A stretch of DNA of 10,600 nucleotides from JAJBWD01 sp041670885 (GCA_041670885.1 JBAXYJ010000092.1:1-10600); one strand, 5' to 3'. Positions 1 through 6,961 are shown, numbered from the stretch's first letter. Notes: generated by a model not told the origin, from the letters alone. Translations and numbers: made by a program.

Positions 1-346
1 CTTTACTGTATATATCTAAAGTATCCGGGTTTTCAAAGCCAATATATTCTTCTAAGACTTTCTGATCACCGCCGCATACCATACCCAATGAGGAGGCTTC
101 TTTGTTTGAAAAGTTAAAATATTTTTGAACAGAACATTTCTTTTCAAACACTTCTTTTGAAAGCTTTATTGTTAAAGCTTCCATAATACCTCCTCCTACT
201 GTACCAATGATTGAAAAATCTTTCTTTATAATCATTTTAGTCCCTTCTTCTCTTGGAGCAGAGCCGGACTTGGTAAGTACAGTGGCAAGGCAGAAGCTTT
301 CCTTTTTTGTAAGCAGCTCATTTATACTTGAATAAACATCAAGCAT
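1..346 (-). CDS. XdhC/CoxI-family aldehyde oxidoreductase maturation factor (N-terminal 115 residues, cut by window edge)
   Basis: Translating back from the ATG at 344-346 gives an open frame that runs off the left edge. The residues match the XdhC/CoxI N-terminal domain: a SGSAPREEGTKM block at about 27-38, GTVGGGIMEA at 48-57 and MVCGGDQ at 89-95, with Cys91 in the conserved CGG. In this family XdhC binds molybdenum cofactor and supports its sulfuration and insertion into xanthine dehydrogenase-type enzymes. That fits a role in maturing the aldehyde oxidoreductase encoded at 7015-9744. The start is well defined: AAGGAGG at 354-360 lies 7 bases before the ATG, and the preceding ligase stop (348-350) is one base away, so translation is probably coupled. 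The C-terminal Rossmann-like half lies outside the window and cannot be judged. Confidence 0.9.
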   Translation of the reverse strand, partial: MLDVYSSINELLTKKESFCLATVLTKSGSAPREEGTKMIIKKDFSIIGTVGGGIMEALTIKLSKEVFEKKCSVQKYFNFSNKEASSLGMVCGGDQKVLEEYIGFENPDTLDIYSK

Positions 347-347
347 G

Positions 348-1631
348 TTAAGTCCTCCTTCTATTATCAAATATTTTTCTTTTTAATCTTCCGTTTCCTG
401 TCAATATATGATTACTAATCTGAAGATCGATTTTTAGCATATTCCTGTCCAGATTTAAATTTTCATATAAATCATGTAATAAGCAATTTTTAACAGAGTC
501 TAAATTATTATTTTCATGCATTTCCAGCTTTATTACCATATTATCGTCTAAGATAACTTCATAATTTAATATTTCTTTTCTTTTAAGAAGTATTTCATCT
601 AAATCAGTAATATTTATATATTTATTATCGTATAATTTTGTAATATTTTCAATTCTTCCTCTTACTCTTTCCATAGTTTTTAGGATTGTTCCGCATATAC
701 AGGGTTTTTCAATAAATCTTCCTATGTCTCCGGTGCGGTACCTGATAAGAGGCATACCTTTTCTTGTTAAAGTAGTAAATACTATTTCTCCATATTCTCC
801 ATCAGGAAGATTTTCTCCTGTTTCTATATCAATTACTTCAAAATACATGTCAGCTTCTCTCATATGGTAGCCATTTAATGCTTCACATTCCACTCCGCCG
901 CCAAGGCCCATTTCAGTCATGCCATAATGAGTATAAACCTTACACTTATCAGAGCTTAATTCTCTTATTATTGTATCAGGTACATAGTCAGTACTGAGGA
1001 GTATTCTGGTAATATTATCATTATATAATTTCTCATTTTCTCTTTTAATTCTAAGTACACTGACAGGTATTCCAACAATGCAGCTGATATTTTCATTTTC
1101 TATAATTTCAGCGATTTTTAGTTTTTCTGAGGGATCATATATATATGAATAAACTTCCATTCTGCTTAAACCCTTCTGCAGCAAATCACCTACACTTCCC
1201 ACAGTTTTTCCCGGCAGCAAAATTAAAACCCTGTCACCTGTCTTTACAAGGCACTTCATACCATTATGAAAAAAATCAATTGTAAGCTCCTGGTCTTCCT
1301 TTGTGAAATATATTCTCTTTGGTTTTCCCAATGTTCCTGAAGTATCCAGGGAAACTATTCTCTCAATGTTTTTTTGAGATATACATAAAAAATGCAGAGA
1401 ATCCTCTTTTAATTCACCTGAGGTAGTAAAGGGCAATCTTTCGAAATCACTAAAGGATTTTATATTATCTGCTATAGTTTTAAATTTATTTTTATAAAAT
1501 TTACTATGTAATTTAACATACTCTATATTTTCTTTTAATTTGTCAAGCTGCCAGGATTCAATTAATTCTCTTTTATGTTCTCTGCAGCCAATTTTATCTA
1601 ATATCCATGGTTCCAGAGGAGAGTTATTCAT
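348..1631 (-). CDS. PaaK-like AMP-forming acyl-CoA ligase (DVU_1553-type)
   Basis: This 427-residue protein is of the ANL adenylate-forming superfamily, closest in layout to phenylacetate-CoA ligase. Visible motifs are the phosphate-binding TSGTLGKPK (97-105), the adenine/AMP motif YGMTEMG (236-242), YRTGD (298-302) and a C-terminal tail TGNGRLKRK (411-419) where the catalytic lysine would sit. A CIC pair (311-313) follows YRTGD, as in PaaK-type enzymes. Family enzymes activate a carboxylate with ATP and usually transfer it to CoA. The substrate here is unknown. It could be the acid made by the neighbouring aldehyde oxidoreductase or a carboxylated cofactor precursor. I chose the ATG at 1629-1631 over a GTG nine bases upstream because an AAGGGTGA-like ribosome binding site fits the ATG and contains the GTG. 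The start overlaps the TrsS gene end by 8 bases. The name rests on remembered synteny with Desulfovibrio. Confidence 0.87.
   Translation of the reverse strand: MNNSPLEPWILDKIGCREHKRELIESWQLDKLKENIEYVKLHSKFYKNKFKTIADNIKSFSDFERLPFTTSGELKEDSLHFLCISQKNIERIVSLDTSGTLGKPKRIYFTKEDQELTIDFFHNGMKCLVKTGDRVLILLPGKTVGSVGDLLQKGLSRMEVYSYIYDPSEKLKIAEIIENENISCIVGIPVSVLRIKRENEKLYNDNITRILLSTDYVPDTIIRELSSDKCKVYTHYGMTEMGLGGGVECEALNGYHMREADMYFEVIDIETGENLPDGEYGEIVFTTLTRKGMPLIRYRTGDIGRFIEKPCICGTILKTMERVRGRIENITKLYDNKYINITDLDEILLKRKEILNYEVILDDNMVIKLEMHENNNLDSVKNCLLHDLYENLNLDRNMLKIDLQISNHILTGNGRLKRKIFDNRRRT
354..360 (-). promoter_or_regulatory. Ribosome binding site of the XdhC-family gene
   Basis: AAGGAGG lies seven bases before the ATG at 344-346 and inside the 3' end of the ligase gene. 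It fixes the start of the partial XdhC frame. Confidence 0.85.
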
Positions 1632-3012
1632 CTGATTCACCCTTCTGATTAAGTTTTCTATAAATATATTTTCCTTTATAATCCGTTAAATTATATGCAC
1701 AAAAAGGAATAAGCTTTCCCTGAGGACTAACTATATGAATACAGCAGTCCTTAACTCTTTCTGTATCAAAATTCCAGGCGTCCTGAAAAGCCATGCCGGA
1801 TATGCTGAAAGAATAATTTTTAATGCTGCATATTATATCATCCCAGCTTAGTGCTTTTCCTTCCACAAGCTTTATTTTAGTTCCTTTTGGTGCAGACCAG
1901 CTTCTTGCAGTAAAGCTTTTAGACTTTTCTGCACCCAAATCTGCCCGGGGCACTTCACTGCAGCAGCTTCCTTTATTTGAGCTTACCGGCATAAACTGTC
2001 CTTTTCCTTTATAAATGAAGTTCCCATGAAAGGAGCATAGGGAATTTTCACAGCAGGGAGCCGTGAAATTATCTATTTTTAATCTGCCCTTAGTCTGGCT
2101 CTCCAGATTTCTGATTATTTCAGGAATAGTTAACCTTTCAAGATTTACGGGTGTATACTTAAATCTTCCAAAATAACTGGCAGGCTGGAAATGTATGCCT
2201 CGAACAGCCGGTATCCTTTCCATTGCATAGTCTACAATGGATCCAATATTATGTAAATTTATATCTCTTACCAGGGTTGGTACAAGAATTACTGCAATAT
2301 CAAACTTTCTGCAGTTTTCTATGGCTTTTGTTTTTATGTCCAGAAGTGCCCTGCCCCTTAGCTTTTCATATATTTCATCATCTGTACCGTCAAACTGAAG
2401 AAATATGGAATTTAAATCTGCTTCTTTAAGTTTTTTTACAAAATCCATATCCTCAGCTAAGCGGATGCCATTAGTATTTAGCTGGATAAATTTGAAGCCC
2501 ATGTCATGACCTAATTTTATAATATCAGGAAGATCATCCCTTAATGTAGGCTCCCCCCCTGATATCTGAATATTGCATGTACCTGAATACTTTAAAACAC
2601 TTTCATACATGAACCTTATAGTGTTTATATCTAAATCCTTCGCTTTATTATTTTCGCCGGAACTGGCAAAGCAAAAGCTGCATTTTAAGTTACACCTTTC
2701 TGTAATTTCAATTAACGCTGTACATGTATGCTGCCTGTGGTCGCTACATAAACCGCAGTCAAATGGACAGCCTTTTAGAGTTTTAGTGGCAGGCTCTTTA
2801 GGATATGCGGGTATTTTATCTCTTATCCAGCTTTCCATGGCAGGTTCTCCGTCCCAAATTAAAGTTTTGAAGCTGCCATGTTCCGGACAGGTCTTCTCCA
2901 TATAAAACTTGTCTCCCTGTTTTACCCTTTCAGCCGGTATTTTTTTTAGGCAGACTGGGCATACACTTTCCGTTTTATATATATCCATATTAATCTCTGT
3001 CTCCGTAATCAT
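1624..3012 (-). CDS. trsS: Radical SAM protein TrsS (cysteine form)
   Basis: This 462-residue iron-sulfur protein has the radical SAM motif CNLKCSFC (Cys107, 111, 114), which binds the [4Fe-4S] cluster that cleaves S-adenosylmethionine, and the SAM-contacting GGEP at 152-155. The N-terminus carries CPVC (18-21), Cys42 and a GCPFDCGLC block (81-89). This Cys-rich N-terminal region resembles the COG1964 group, which includes archaeal MJ0619 (a pterin methylase) and tetraether synthase. Further cysteines follow: PCC (319-321), C326, CC (350-351), CC (423-424) and an FCAYN motif (437-441). Some family members are annotated as selenoproteins; this one reads through with cysteines and has no in-frame UGA. 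Three starts are possible. The ATG at 3010-3012 has GGAG 7 bases upstream, the one at 3018 is too close to it, and the one at 2988 lies after the neighbouring stop. The reaction is unknown; the TrsS name is from recalled family naming and synteny. Confidence 0.87.
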   Translation of the reverse strand: MITETEINMDIYKTESVCPVCLKKIPAERVKQGDKFYMEKTCPEHGSFKTLIWDGEPAMESWIRDKIPAYPKEPATKTLKGCPFDCGLCSDHRQHTCTALIEITERCNLKCSFCFASSGENNKAKDLDINTIRFMYESVLKYSGTCNIQISGGEPTLRDDLPDIIKLGHDMGFKFIQLNTNGIRLAEDMDFVKKLKEADLNSIFLQFDGTDDEIYEKLRGRALLDIKTKAIENCRKFDIAVILVPTLVRDINLHNIGSIVDYAMERIPAVRGIHFQPASYFGRFKYTPVNLERLTIPEIIRNLESQTKGRLKIDNFTAPCCENSLCSFHGNFIYKGKGQFMPVSSNKGSCCSEVPRADLGAEKSKSFTARSWSAPKGTKIKLVEGKALSWDDIICSIKNYSFSISGMAFQDAWNFDTERVKDCCIHIVSPQGKLIPFCAYNLTDYKGKYIYRKLNQKGESDE

Positions 3013-3442
3013 AATCATGCTCCATCAGAATCTGCTGAACCTTTATATAACATTTTGTCAGTGTTTCTCCACATTTTACAGGATAATTTATATTACCCTT
3101 CTCATCCCTTATTTCCTGTGCTCCTACCAGGTCCTGGCAGTCAGTGCTGCCAAATTCCTCTTCAAACCAGGTATTATATTCCTTCATCATGGTCATATAG
3201 TCATCGCTGCAAGGTTCTCCTGCTTTTCCTTTTCCTGCATAAAGTCCTAGAACCAATATCCCACCGGTTAAAAGTCCGCAGGCTTTTTTTGTATAGGCAA
3301 TACCTCCGCATAAGCCATGCACCGCTTTTATTAAATCTATATTTTCTTTATCCTCATCTTCAAGTACCATCTTTATTAAAGTCTGTGTACAGCAGAAGCC
3401 CTGAGATGAAAGCTTAAATATTCTAAATGCAGTATCATCCAT
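2990..3442 (-). CDS. C_GCAxxG_C_C family small redox-type protein (DVU_1555-type)
   Basis: This 150-residue soluble protein has cysteines at 17, 18, 45, 55, 78, 102, 124 and 131. The pattern GFCC...LCGG...ACGLLTGG...DC...KCGETLTKC fits the C_GCAxxG_C_C family, whose conserved cysteines suggest metal, cluster or thiol chemistry. No function is established for the family, and I see no signal peptide or membrane segment. The start ATG at 3440-3442 has GAAGGAG (3452-3458) nine bases upstream and lies six bases after the methyltransferase stop. Its 3' end overlaps the TrsS start by about 23 bases, which argues for coordinated expression. It could be a scaffold or carrier acting with the radical SAM protein, but nothing in the sequence proves that. 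Confidence 0.85.
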   Translation of the reverse strand: MDDTAFRIFKLSSQGFCCTQTLIKMVLEDEDKENIDLIKAVHGLCGGIAYTKKACGLLTGGILVLGLYAGKGKAGEPCSDDYMTMMKEYNTWFEEEFGSTDCQDLVGAQEIRDEKGNINYPVKCGETLTKCYIKVQQILMEHDYDYGDRD

Positions 3443-3448
3443 TTATAT

Positions 3449-4168
3449 TCACTCCTTCTTAGCTATTAATAAAAAGTAACCTACTTTACATTTTGATAAT
3501 ATTTCCTGGAATTTCAGACAATTTGTACTACAGGAAGAAGCTTTGCTCCAAAATATATTCATGGATCCATATTCAAATATGATTTTCACCATAAGCTGTT
3601 TTAACATATCTGAAAAGTCCTGATAGTACATAATCTGAAATCCATTATCAATCAGGTTCATTTTTAGATTCTCAATATCATGAAGACCCCTCAGACAGCT
3701 TTTAAAAGAGAAATTCTGAAGCAAGCTCAGGTACTGAGGGTTTTTAGCATATACGTCAGTAATAATGAACCAGCCATCTTTTTTCAGTACTCTGAAAGCT
3801 TCCTGCATTACCTTCTGCAGGTCATCCATAAGAGACATTGTACATTCAGCAAAAACTCCATCCATCATATCATCATCAAAAGGCAGCATTTCTCCTTTTC
3901 CTTCAAATATCTTAATTCCCGGATATTTTTCTCTGCCTTCATTTAAAAGGAGCCTGGAGGGGTCTATTCCATAGGAGTCTAATTTATATTTTCCATTAAG
4001 GTAATTAACTGAATCCCCTCTTCCGCAGCCAATGTCAAGTACTTTGTCATTATTCTTAAAGCCACAGTACTCTGCACCAATATCAGTAAGGGCAAAGCCT
4101 CCTGGCCGCAGTGTACCTCCAAGAACACAGGACATATGTTTACTTTCATATAAATTACTTTCTTTCAT
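3449..4168 (-). CDS. trsM: Class I SAM-dependent methyltransferase TrsM (DVU_1556-type)
   Basis: This 239-residue protein carries a typical methyltransferase type 11 fold signature: motif I VLDIGCGRG (43-51) for SAM binding, an acidic residue after beta-2 (YGIDPS, Asp69), and a later AFRVLKKDGWFIITDVYA stretch corresponding to the strand 4/5 region. The N-terminal block around residues 12-28 (MSCVLGGTLRPGG) is unusual for generic methyltransferases and probably family-specific. The C-terminus has CSTNC (213-217) and Cys227, which ordinary small-molecule methyltransferases do not need. The ATG (4166-4168) overlaps the preceding TAA as TAATG, with AGAGGA at 4175-4180 six bases upstream. The methyl acceptor is unknown. 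Its position beside a radical SAM protein in a molybdopterin-enzyme cassette suggests a cofactor or protein modification role. Confidence 0.85.
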   Translation of the reverse strand: MKESNLYESKHMSCVLGGTLRPGGFALTDIGAEYCGFKNNDKVLDIGCGRGDSVNYLNGKYKLDSYGIDPSRLLLNEGREKYPGIKIFEGKGEMLPFDDDMMDGVFAECTMSLMDDLQKVMQEAFRVLKKDGWFIITDVYAKNPQYLSLLQNFSFKSCLRGLHDIENLKMNLIDNGFQIMYYQDFSDMLKQLMVKIIFEYGSMNIFWSKASSCSTNCLKFQEILSKCKVGYFLLIAKKE

Positions 4169-4374
4169 TATTTGTCCTCTAAACTTTTTTCAACTTCCAG
4201 CATCTTGCCCCTTGCTAATTCGTCAGATATAAATACCATATTACATTTTGGGCATTTCATTAAGTCAACTTCAAAATTACCGCTTAGGTATTTTACTTTT
4301 ACTAATTTCTTTTCCAGTTTAGTTCCACATTTTGAACAAAGCCAAGGGGTTTTCTCATCATTTATAACATTCAT
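4168..4374 (-). CDS. Small two-CxxC zinc-ribbon/rubredoxin-like protein (DVU_1557-type redox protein)
   Basis: This 68-residue protein has two knuckles, CSKC (13-16) and CPKC (41-44), 24 residues apart, the arrangement of a zinc ribbon or rubredoxin-like metal site. The rest is short and charged, with no hydrophobic segment. Similar small proteins in such cassettes are named redox proteins, but the metal cannot be told from sequence. The frame extends further upstream to a start at 4413, which would add 13 residues. I reject that because GGAGGAG (4379-4385) sits just before the ATG at 4372-4374 and the preceding gene stops at 4376-4378. The TAA overlaps the methyltransferase ATG by one base. 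Candidate roles are electron carrier or metal-dependent accessory to TrsS/TrsM. Confidence 0.82.
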   Translation of the reverse strand: MNVINDEKTPWLCSKCGTKLEKKLVKVKYLSGNFEVDLMKCPKCNMVFISDELARGKMLEVEKSLEDK

Positions 4375-4375
4375 A

Positions 4376-6640
4376 TTACTCCTCCACAACTTCCATCCTA
4401 TGACTATAAGCATTGTGAACTATATAGGATTCATTTATTTTTTCATATTCAGTCCAATATGTTACATTATCAAGCCTTTTTCTTGCAAGAAAATGTCCAT
4501 TTTCAGGGTTTATAAATTTCTCATTTGTTTTTTCTGCATTCTCTATTATTCTCTCTATGTCCTGAAGTAAAATCCATCTGTCTTCAAGAGTATCTTTAAT
4601 TTCTTCACTCAGTTTGATGTTTAACTTTAATTTTTTCTCATCTTCCATTTTATCACCCAAAAGTTTTAATATTCTTTTTTTAGTGTTCAGCCGGTTTATA
4701 CGTCTTTCCCATATTCTTGGCCCTTTCTTATTCATTGCTTCATCAAGATTTTCACTAAATAAAAGATCCAGTATATGAAGTGTTCTCTTTCCTTGTGAAG
4801 CAAATAAATCCCTGCACATAGCACAATATACCACAAAGTCACGGCTGCTTTCTTCGGTCCTTGCCTTTATATCTTCATTGGTGTATTCCTTGTTTGCAAA
4901 ATACGCAAGACCTCCATAACCGCAGCATTTGGTTTTCTCTTTTGAATATTTAAGTTCTTCAATTTCATGTCCCAGGTCTTTTATTATTTTTCTTGTAGTA
5001 TCCTGAGCATCTTTATTGTATCTGGCAGAACACGCATCATGAAGAGCAAAAATTCTTTTATCCGTTACATTTTCATTTTTAGGTATGCCATGTTCTTCCA
5101 TGAACTCCCAAATAGAAATACATTTCATCTCCGGCAAATATTTTTCAAAGTTTCTCCAGCAGCTTATACAAGCCAGAATAAGTGTCGGTTCTCCCATCTT
5201 GTGCCACTTATCTTTAATGTTTTGCAGTGTTTTATCAAGCAGCTCTTCCCTTCCTGCCCATTCTGCAGGAGCGCCGCAGCATCCAAGCATAACACCTGTA
5301 CCTTCATTTGTTTTTGAAATAATATATTTATATATGTCTTCTACATATTCAGGATTTGATGCACTGAGCTGGCAGCCGGGGAAGAATAGGTACCTGCTTT
5401 TATTAAATCCCTTTTGATGTTTTAATAAAACACATTTATCACTGTTGCTAAATTCCATGTCCTTTATGGCAAAGTCATGGGCAGAAGGAGGCATTTTGCT
5501 TCTCTCCACCATGCTTTTTCTTGTATCAAGTATTATTTTACCCATATCTAAGCCTGAAGGGCATACCTCTTTGCAGAGACCACACATTGTGCAGGAATTT
5601 ATCATCTGATTTGCATAATGGTCTCCCATGATTATCTCTTCATTATGCTTTATCTTTCTTATATATATTTTAGGCATAATTTCATATTTTCTTAAATGAG
5701 AACATGCCTTATAGCACTCGACACACTGACATTTAATGCACCTTGAAGCTTCCTCTATTGCTTCCTTCTCACTTAACTCATTGCCCTGATTCTGAATTTT
5801 ATTGACCACCGGAATATCATCTGTATTTAACTTAAGTGGAGTATCATAAGATCCTTCATTTTCCCTGACAGCTGTCAGTGATTTTTTTTGTACATACCTG
5901 TCAATGGAATTGGCTGCCCTTCTCCCGGAAGATGCAGAAAATATTATTGAATCGTTATCATAAACTGCCCTGCCTCCGGCAAATATCTTCTCCTTTTCCG
6001 TCTGAAAAGTATCCATATCTATTTTTTCATGTATTTTTTCGCCAATACCTACATAAACAGCATCAAACTCACTACAGAGTGAATCCAAATCACCTGATTT
6101 TATCTCTGAATTAAATTTAATCTGTATACTGCCTTTAAGGATAGGCTGAATTTCTTCATTTATAATATCATCCGGAAGGATTTCTTTTGGAAAATTCCAC
6201 AACCTTCCTCCTAATTTATTTTCCTTTTCAAATATAGTTACACTGTATCCTTTTCTATCCAAATCAACTGCAGCTGTAAGACCACTTATTCCTCCGCCTA
6301 CTACCGCAACTTTTTTTCCATTCTTAGGTATAGATAAAACCCGGGGAGGTTTTGCTGCACCATACTTAATTACTGCTTTTTCTAATTCCTGTATTGATAT
6401 AGATCCGCCTAAATCTTTTCTTATACAAACATTTTCACAAACATGATCACATATTCTGCACAGAACTTTAGGAAAAGGTAATTTCTTAGTTAATATTTTA
6501 TAGGCTTTGCTGAAGCTGCCCTGAGTGACTTCTCTCATCATTCCATTTACATCAACATGTAAAGGACATTTAGCTGTGCATGCAGAAGGTTGTTCTGTAA
6601 TGCATAAACGCTCATTATCTAATAATTTTTGTAAATCCAT
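4376..6640 (-). CDS. FAD/iron-sulfur fusion protein with dicluster ferredoxin and two CCG (HdrB/D-like) domains (DVU_1558-type)
   Basis: This 754-residue protein has several modules. Residues 21-72 hold a GltD-type N-terminal Cys domain (C21, C25, C61, C64, C68, C72). An FAD-binding Rossmann motif follows (VAVVGGGISG, 111-120, with FEKENKLGG at 137-145), and a DAVYVGIG segment at 193-200. Next come C301/304/306/309/313 and a classic CxxCxxCxxxCP ferredoxin motif at 350-361. Two CCG domains follow: C423-CC454/455-C491/C494 and C537-CC572/573-C606/C609. In heterodisulfide reductase and lactate/glycerol-3-phosphate dehydrogenase relatives, such domains bind unusual clusters or connect to membrane acceptors. 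The C-terminal 120 residues (635-754) match nothing I know. It is likely cytoplasmic and a good candidate partner for electrons leaving the FAD-less aldehyde oxidoreductase. The expected second Rossmann domain for NAD(P)H is not visible. The start has AAAAGAGG at 6651-6658. Confidence 0.88.
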   Translation of the reverse strand: MDLQKLLDNERLCITEQPSACTAKCPLHVDVNGMMREVTQGSFSKAYKILTKKLPFPKVLCRICDHVCENVCIRKDLGGSISIQELEKAVIKYGAAKPPRVLSIPKNGKKVAVVGGGISGLTAAVDLDRKGYSVTIFEKENKLGGRLWNFPKEILPDDIINEEIQPILKGSIQIKFNSEIKSGDLDSLCSEFDAVYVGIGEKIHEKIDMDTFQTEKEKIFAGGRAVYDNDSIIFSASSGRRAANSIDRYVQKKSLTAVRENEGSYDTPLKLNTDDIPVVNKIQNQGNELSEKEAIEEASRCIKCQCVECYKACSHLRKYEIMPKIYIRKIKHNEEIIMGDHYANQMINSCTMCGLCKEVCPSGLDMGKIILDTRKSMVERSKMPPSAHDFAIKDMEFSNSDKCVLLKHQKGFNKSRYLFFPGCQLSASNPEYVEDIYKYIISKTNEGTGVMLGCCGAPAEWAGREELLDKTLQNIKDKWHKMGEPTLILACISCWRNFEKYLPEMKCISIWEFMEEHGIPKNENVTDKRIFALHDACSARYNKDAQDTTRKIIKDLGHEIEELKYSKEKTKCCGYGGLAYFANKEYTNEDIKARTEESSRDFVVYCAMCRDLFASQGKRTLHILDLLFSENLDEAMNKKGPRIWERRINRLNTKKRILKLLGDKMEDEKKLKLNIKLSEEIKDTLEDRWILLQDIERIIENAEKTNEKFINPENGHFLARKRLDNVTYWTEYEKINESYIVHNAYSHRMEVVEE
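4379..4385 (-). promoter_or_regulatory. Ribosome binding site deciding the start of the two-CxxC protein
   Basis: GGAGGAG sits just before the ATG at 4372-4374, spanning the end of the upstream coding sequence. It supports the 68-residue form over the 13-residue longer reading. Confidence 0.8.
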
Positions 6641-6686
6641 ATCTTATTAACCTCTTTTCATGATATAAAATTTATTTCCCTTTAAT

Positions 6687-6715
6687 ATTATACTCTTTAA
6701 AAATTTGATCAGTTC
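6687..6715 (-). promoter_or_regulatory. Candidate promoter of the maturation operon
   Basis: On the minus strand a perfect TATAAT lies at 6687-6692, about 46 bases before the ATG of the 754-residue protein. The hexamer 17 bases upstream (GAACTG, 6710-6715) is a poor -35 box, which would suit a promoter that needs an activator. An 18-bp partial dyad overlaps this -35 region. An alternative pairing, TTGACC with TAAAGA, is weaker. Confidence 0.45.
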
Positions 6716-6722
6716 CGGTCAA
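6705..6722. promoter_or_regulatory. Partial dyad overlapping the -35 region
   Basis: TTGATCAGTTCCGGTCAA has matching ends (TTGA/TCAA) and internal matches, with 10 of 18 positions symmetric by eye. It sits where a class II activator or a repressor would bind relative to the TATAAT at 6687-6692. The spacing does not fit a standard FNR/CRP site, so no regulator is assigned. Confidence 0.3.
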
Positions 6723-6740
6723 AATCAAGATACAATTTTT

Positions 6741-6805
6741 TATTATATTAATTAAGAGAATTGCACAAAGTATAGAAATATGAAATTTTCTTAATTAATA
6801 TTATA
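6741..6805. repeat. Inverted repeat pair 1 in the oxidoreductase-operon gap
   Basis: Arms 6746-6762 and 6784-6800 are 17 bases each with one G/T wobble, around a 21-base centre. Weaker pairing extends outward to 6741 and 6805. The arms are rich in TTAATTAAGA and could form a hairpin in RNA or two head-to-head protein sites in DNA. They resemble the arms of the second pair at 6883-6936. Confidence 0.6.
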
Positions 6806-6882
6806 CCATATAATCAATGAAATCTAACTAGAAAATGCTTATGTACAAAACCTAATGCTTTATATATTTTATTATTTAAGAA

Positions 6883-6936
6883 AAATTGCATAATTCATAA
6901 ATCAACTTTTTCAGCCAAAATGTAATTATGCAATTT
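6883..6936. repeat. Inverted repeat pair 2 (AAATTGCATAATT arms)
   Basis: Arms 6883-6895 and 6924-6936 are perfect 13-base inverted copies with a 28-base centre. Similarity continues outward as imperfect TTAAG/CTTA-rich flanks. Each arm with its flank resembles the arms of pair 1, giving four related copies in the gap. Possible operators or structured leader elements. Confidence 0.65.
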
Positions 6937-6961
6937 CCTTATTTAACTTTATACTAAGGGC

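Noticed and set aside
2223..3417. Plus-strand open frames of 68-120 codons opposite the radical SAM and C_GCAxxG_C_C genes
   Set aside because: They lie antisense to genes with clear motifs, show no ribosome binding sites or recognisable domains, and have shadow-like composition.
4375..4413. Thirteen-residue N-terminal extension of the two-CxxC protein
   Set aside because: The GGAGGAG site and the preceding stop codon favour the ATG at 4372-4374; the extension is only overlap with the upstream gene.
4172..4570. A 132-codon plus-strand frame over the two-CxxC gene and the end of the flavoprotein
   Set aside because: Antisense to two supported genes, hydrophobic and low-complexity, with no start signal.
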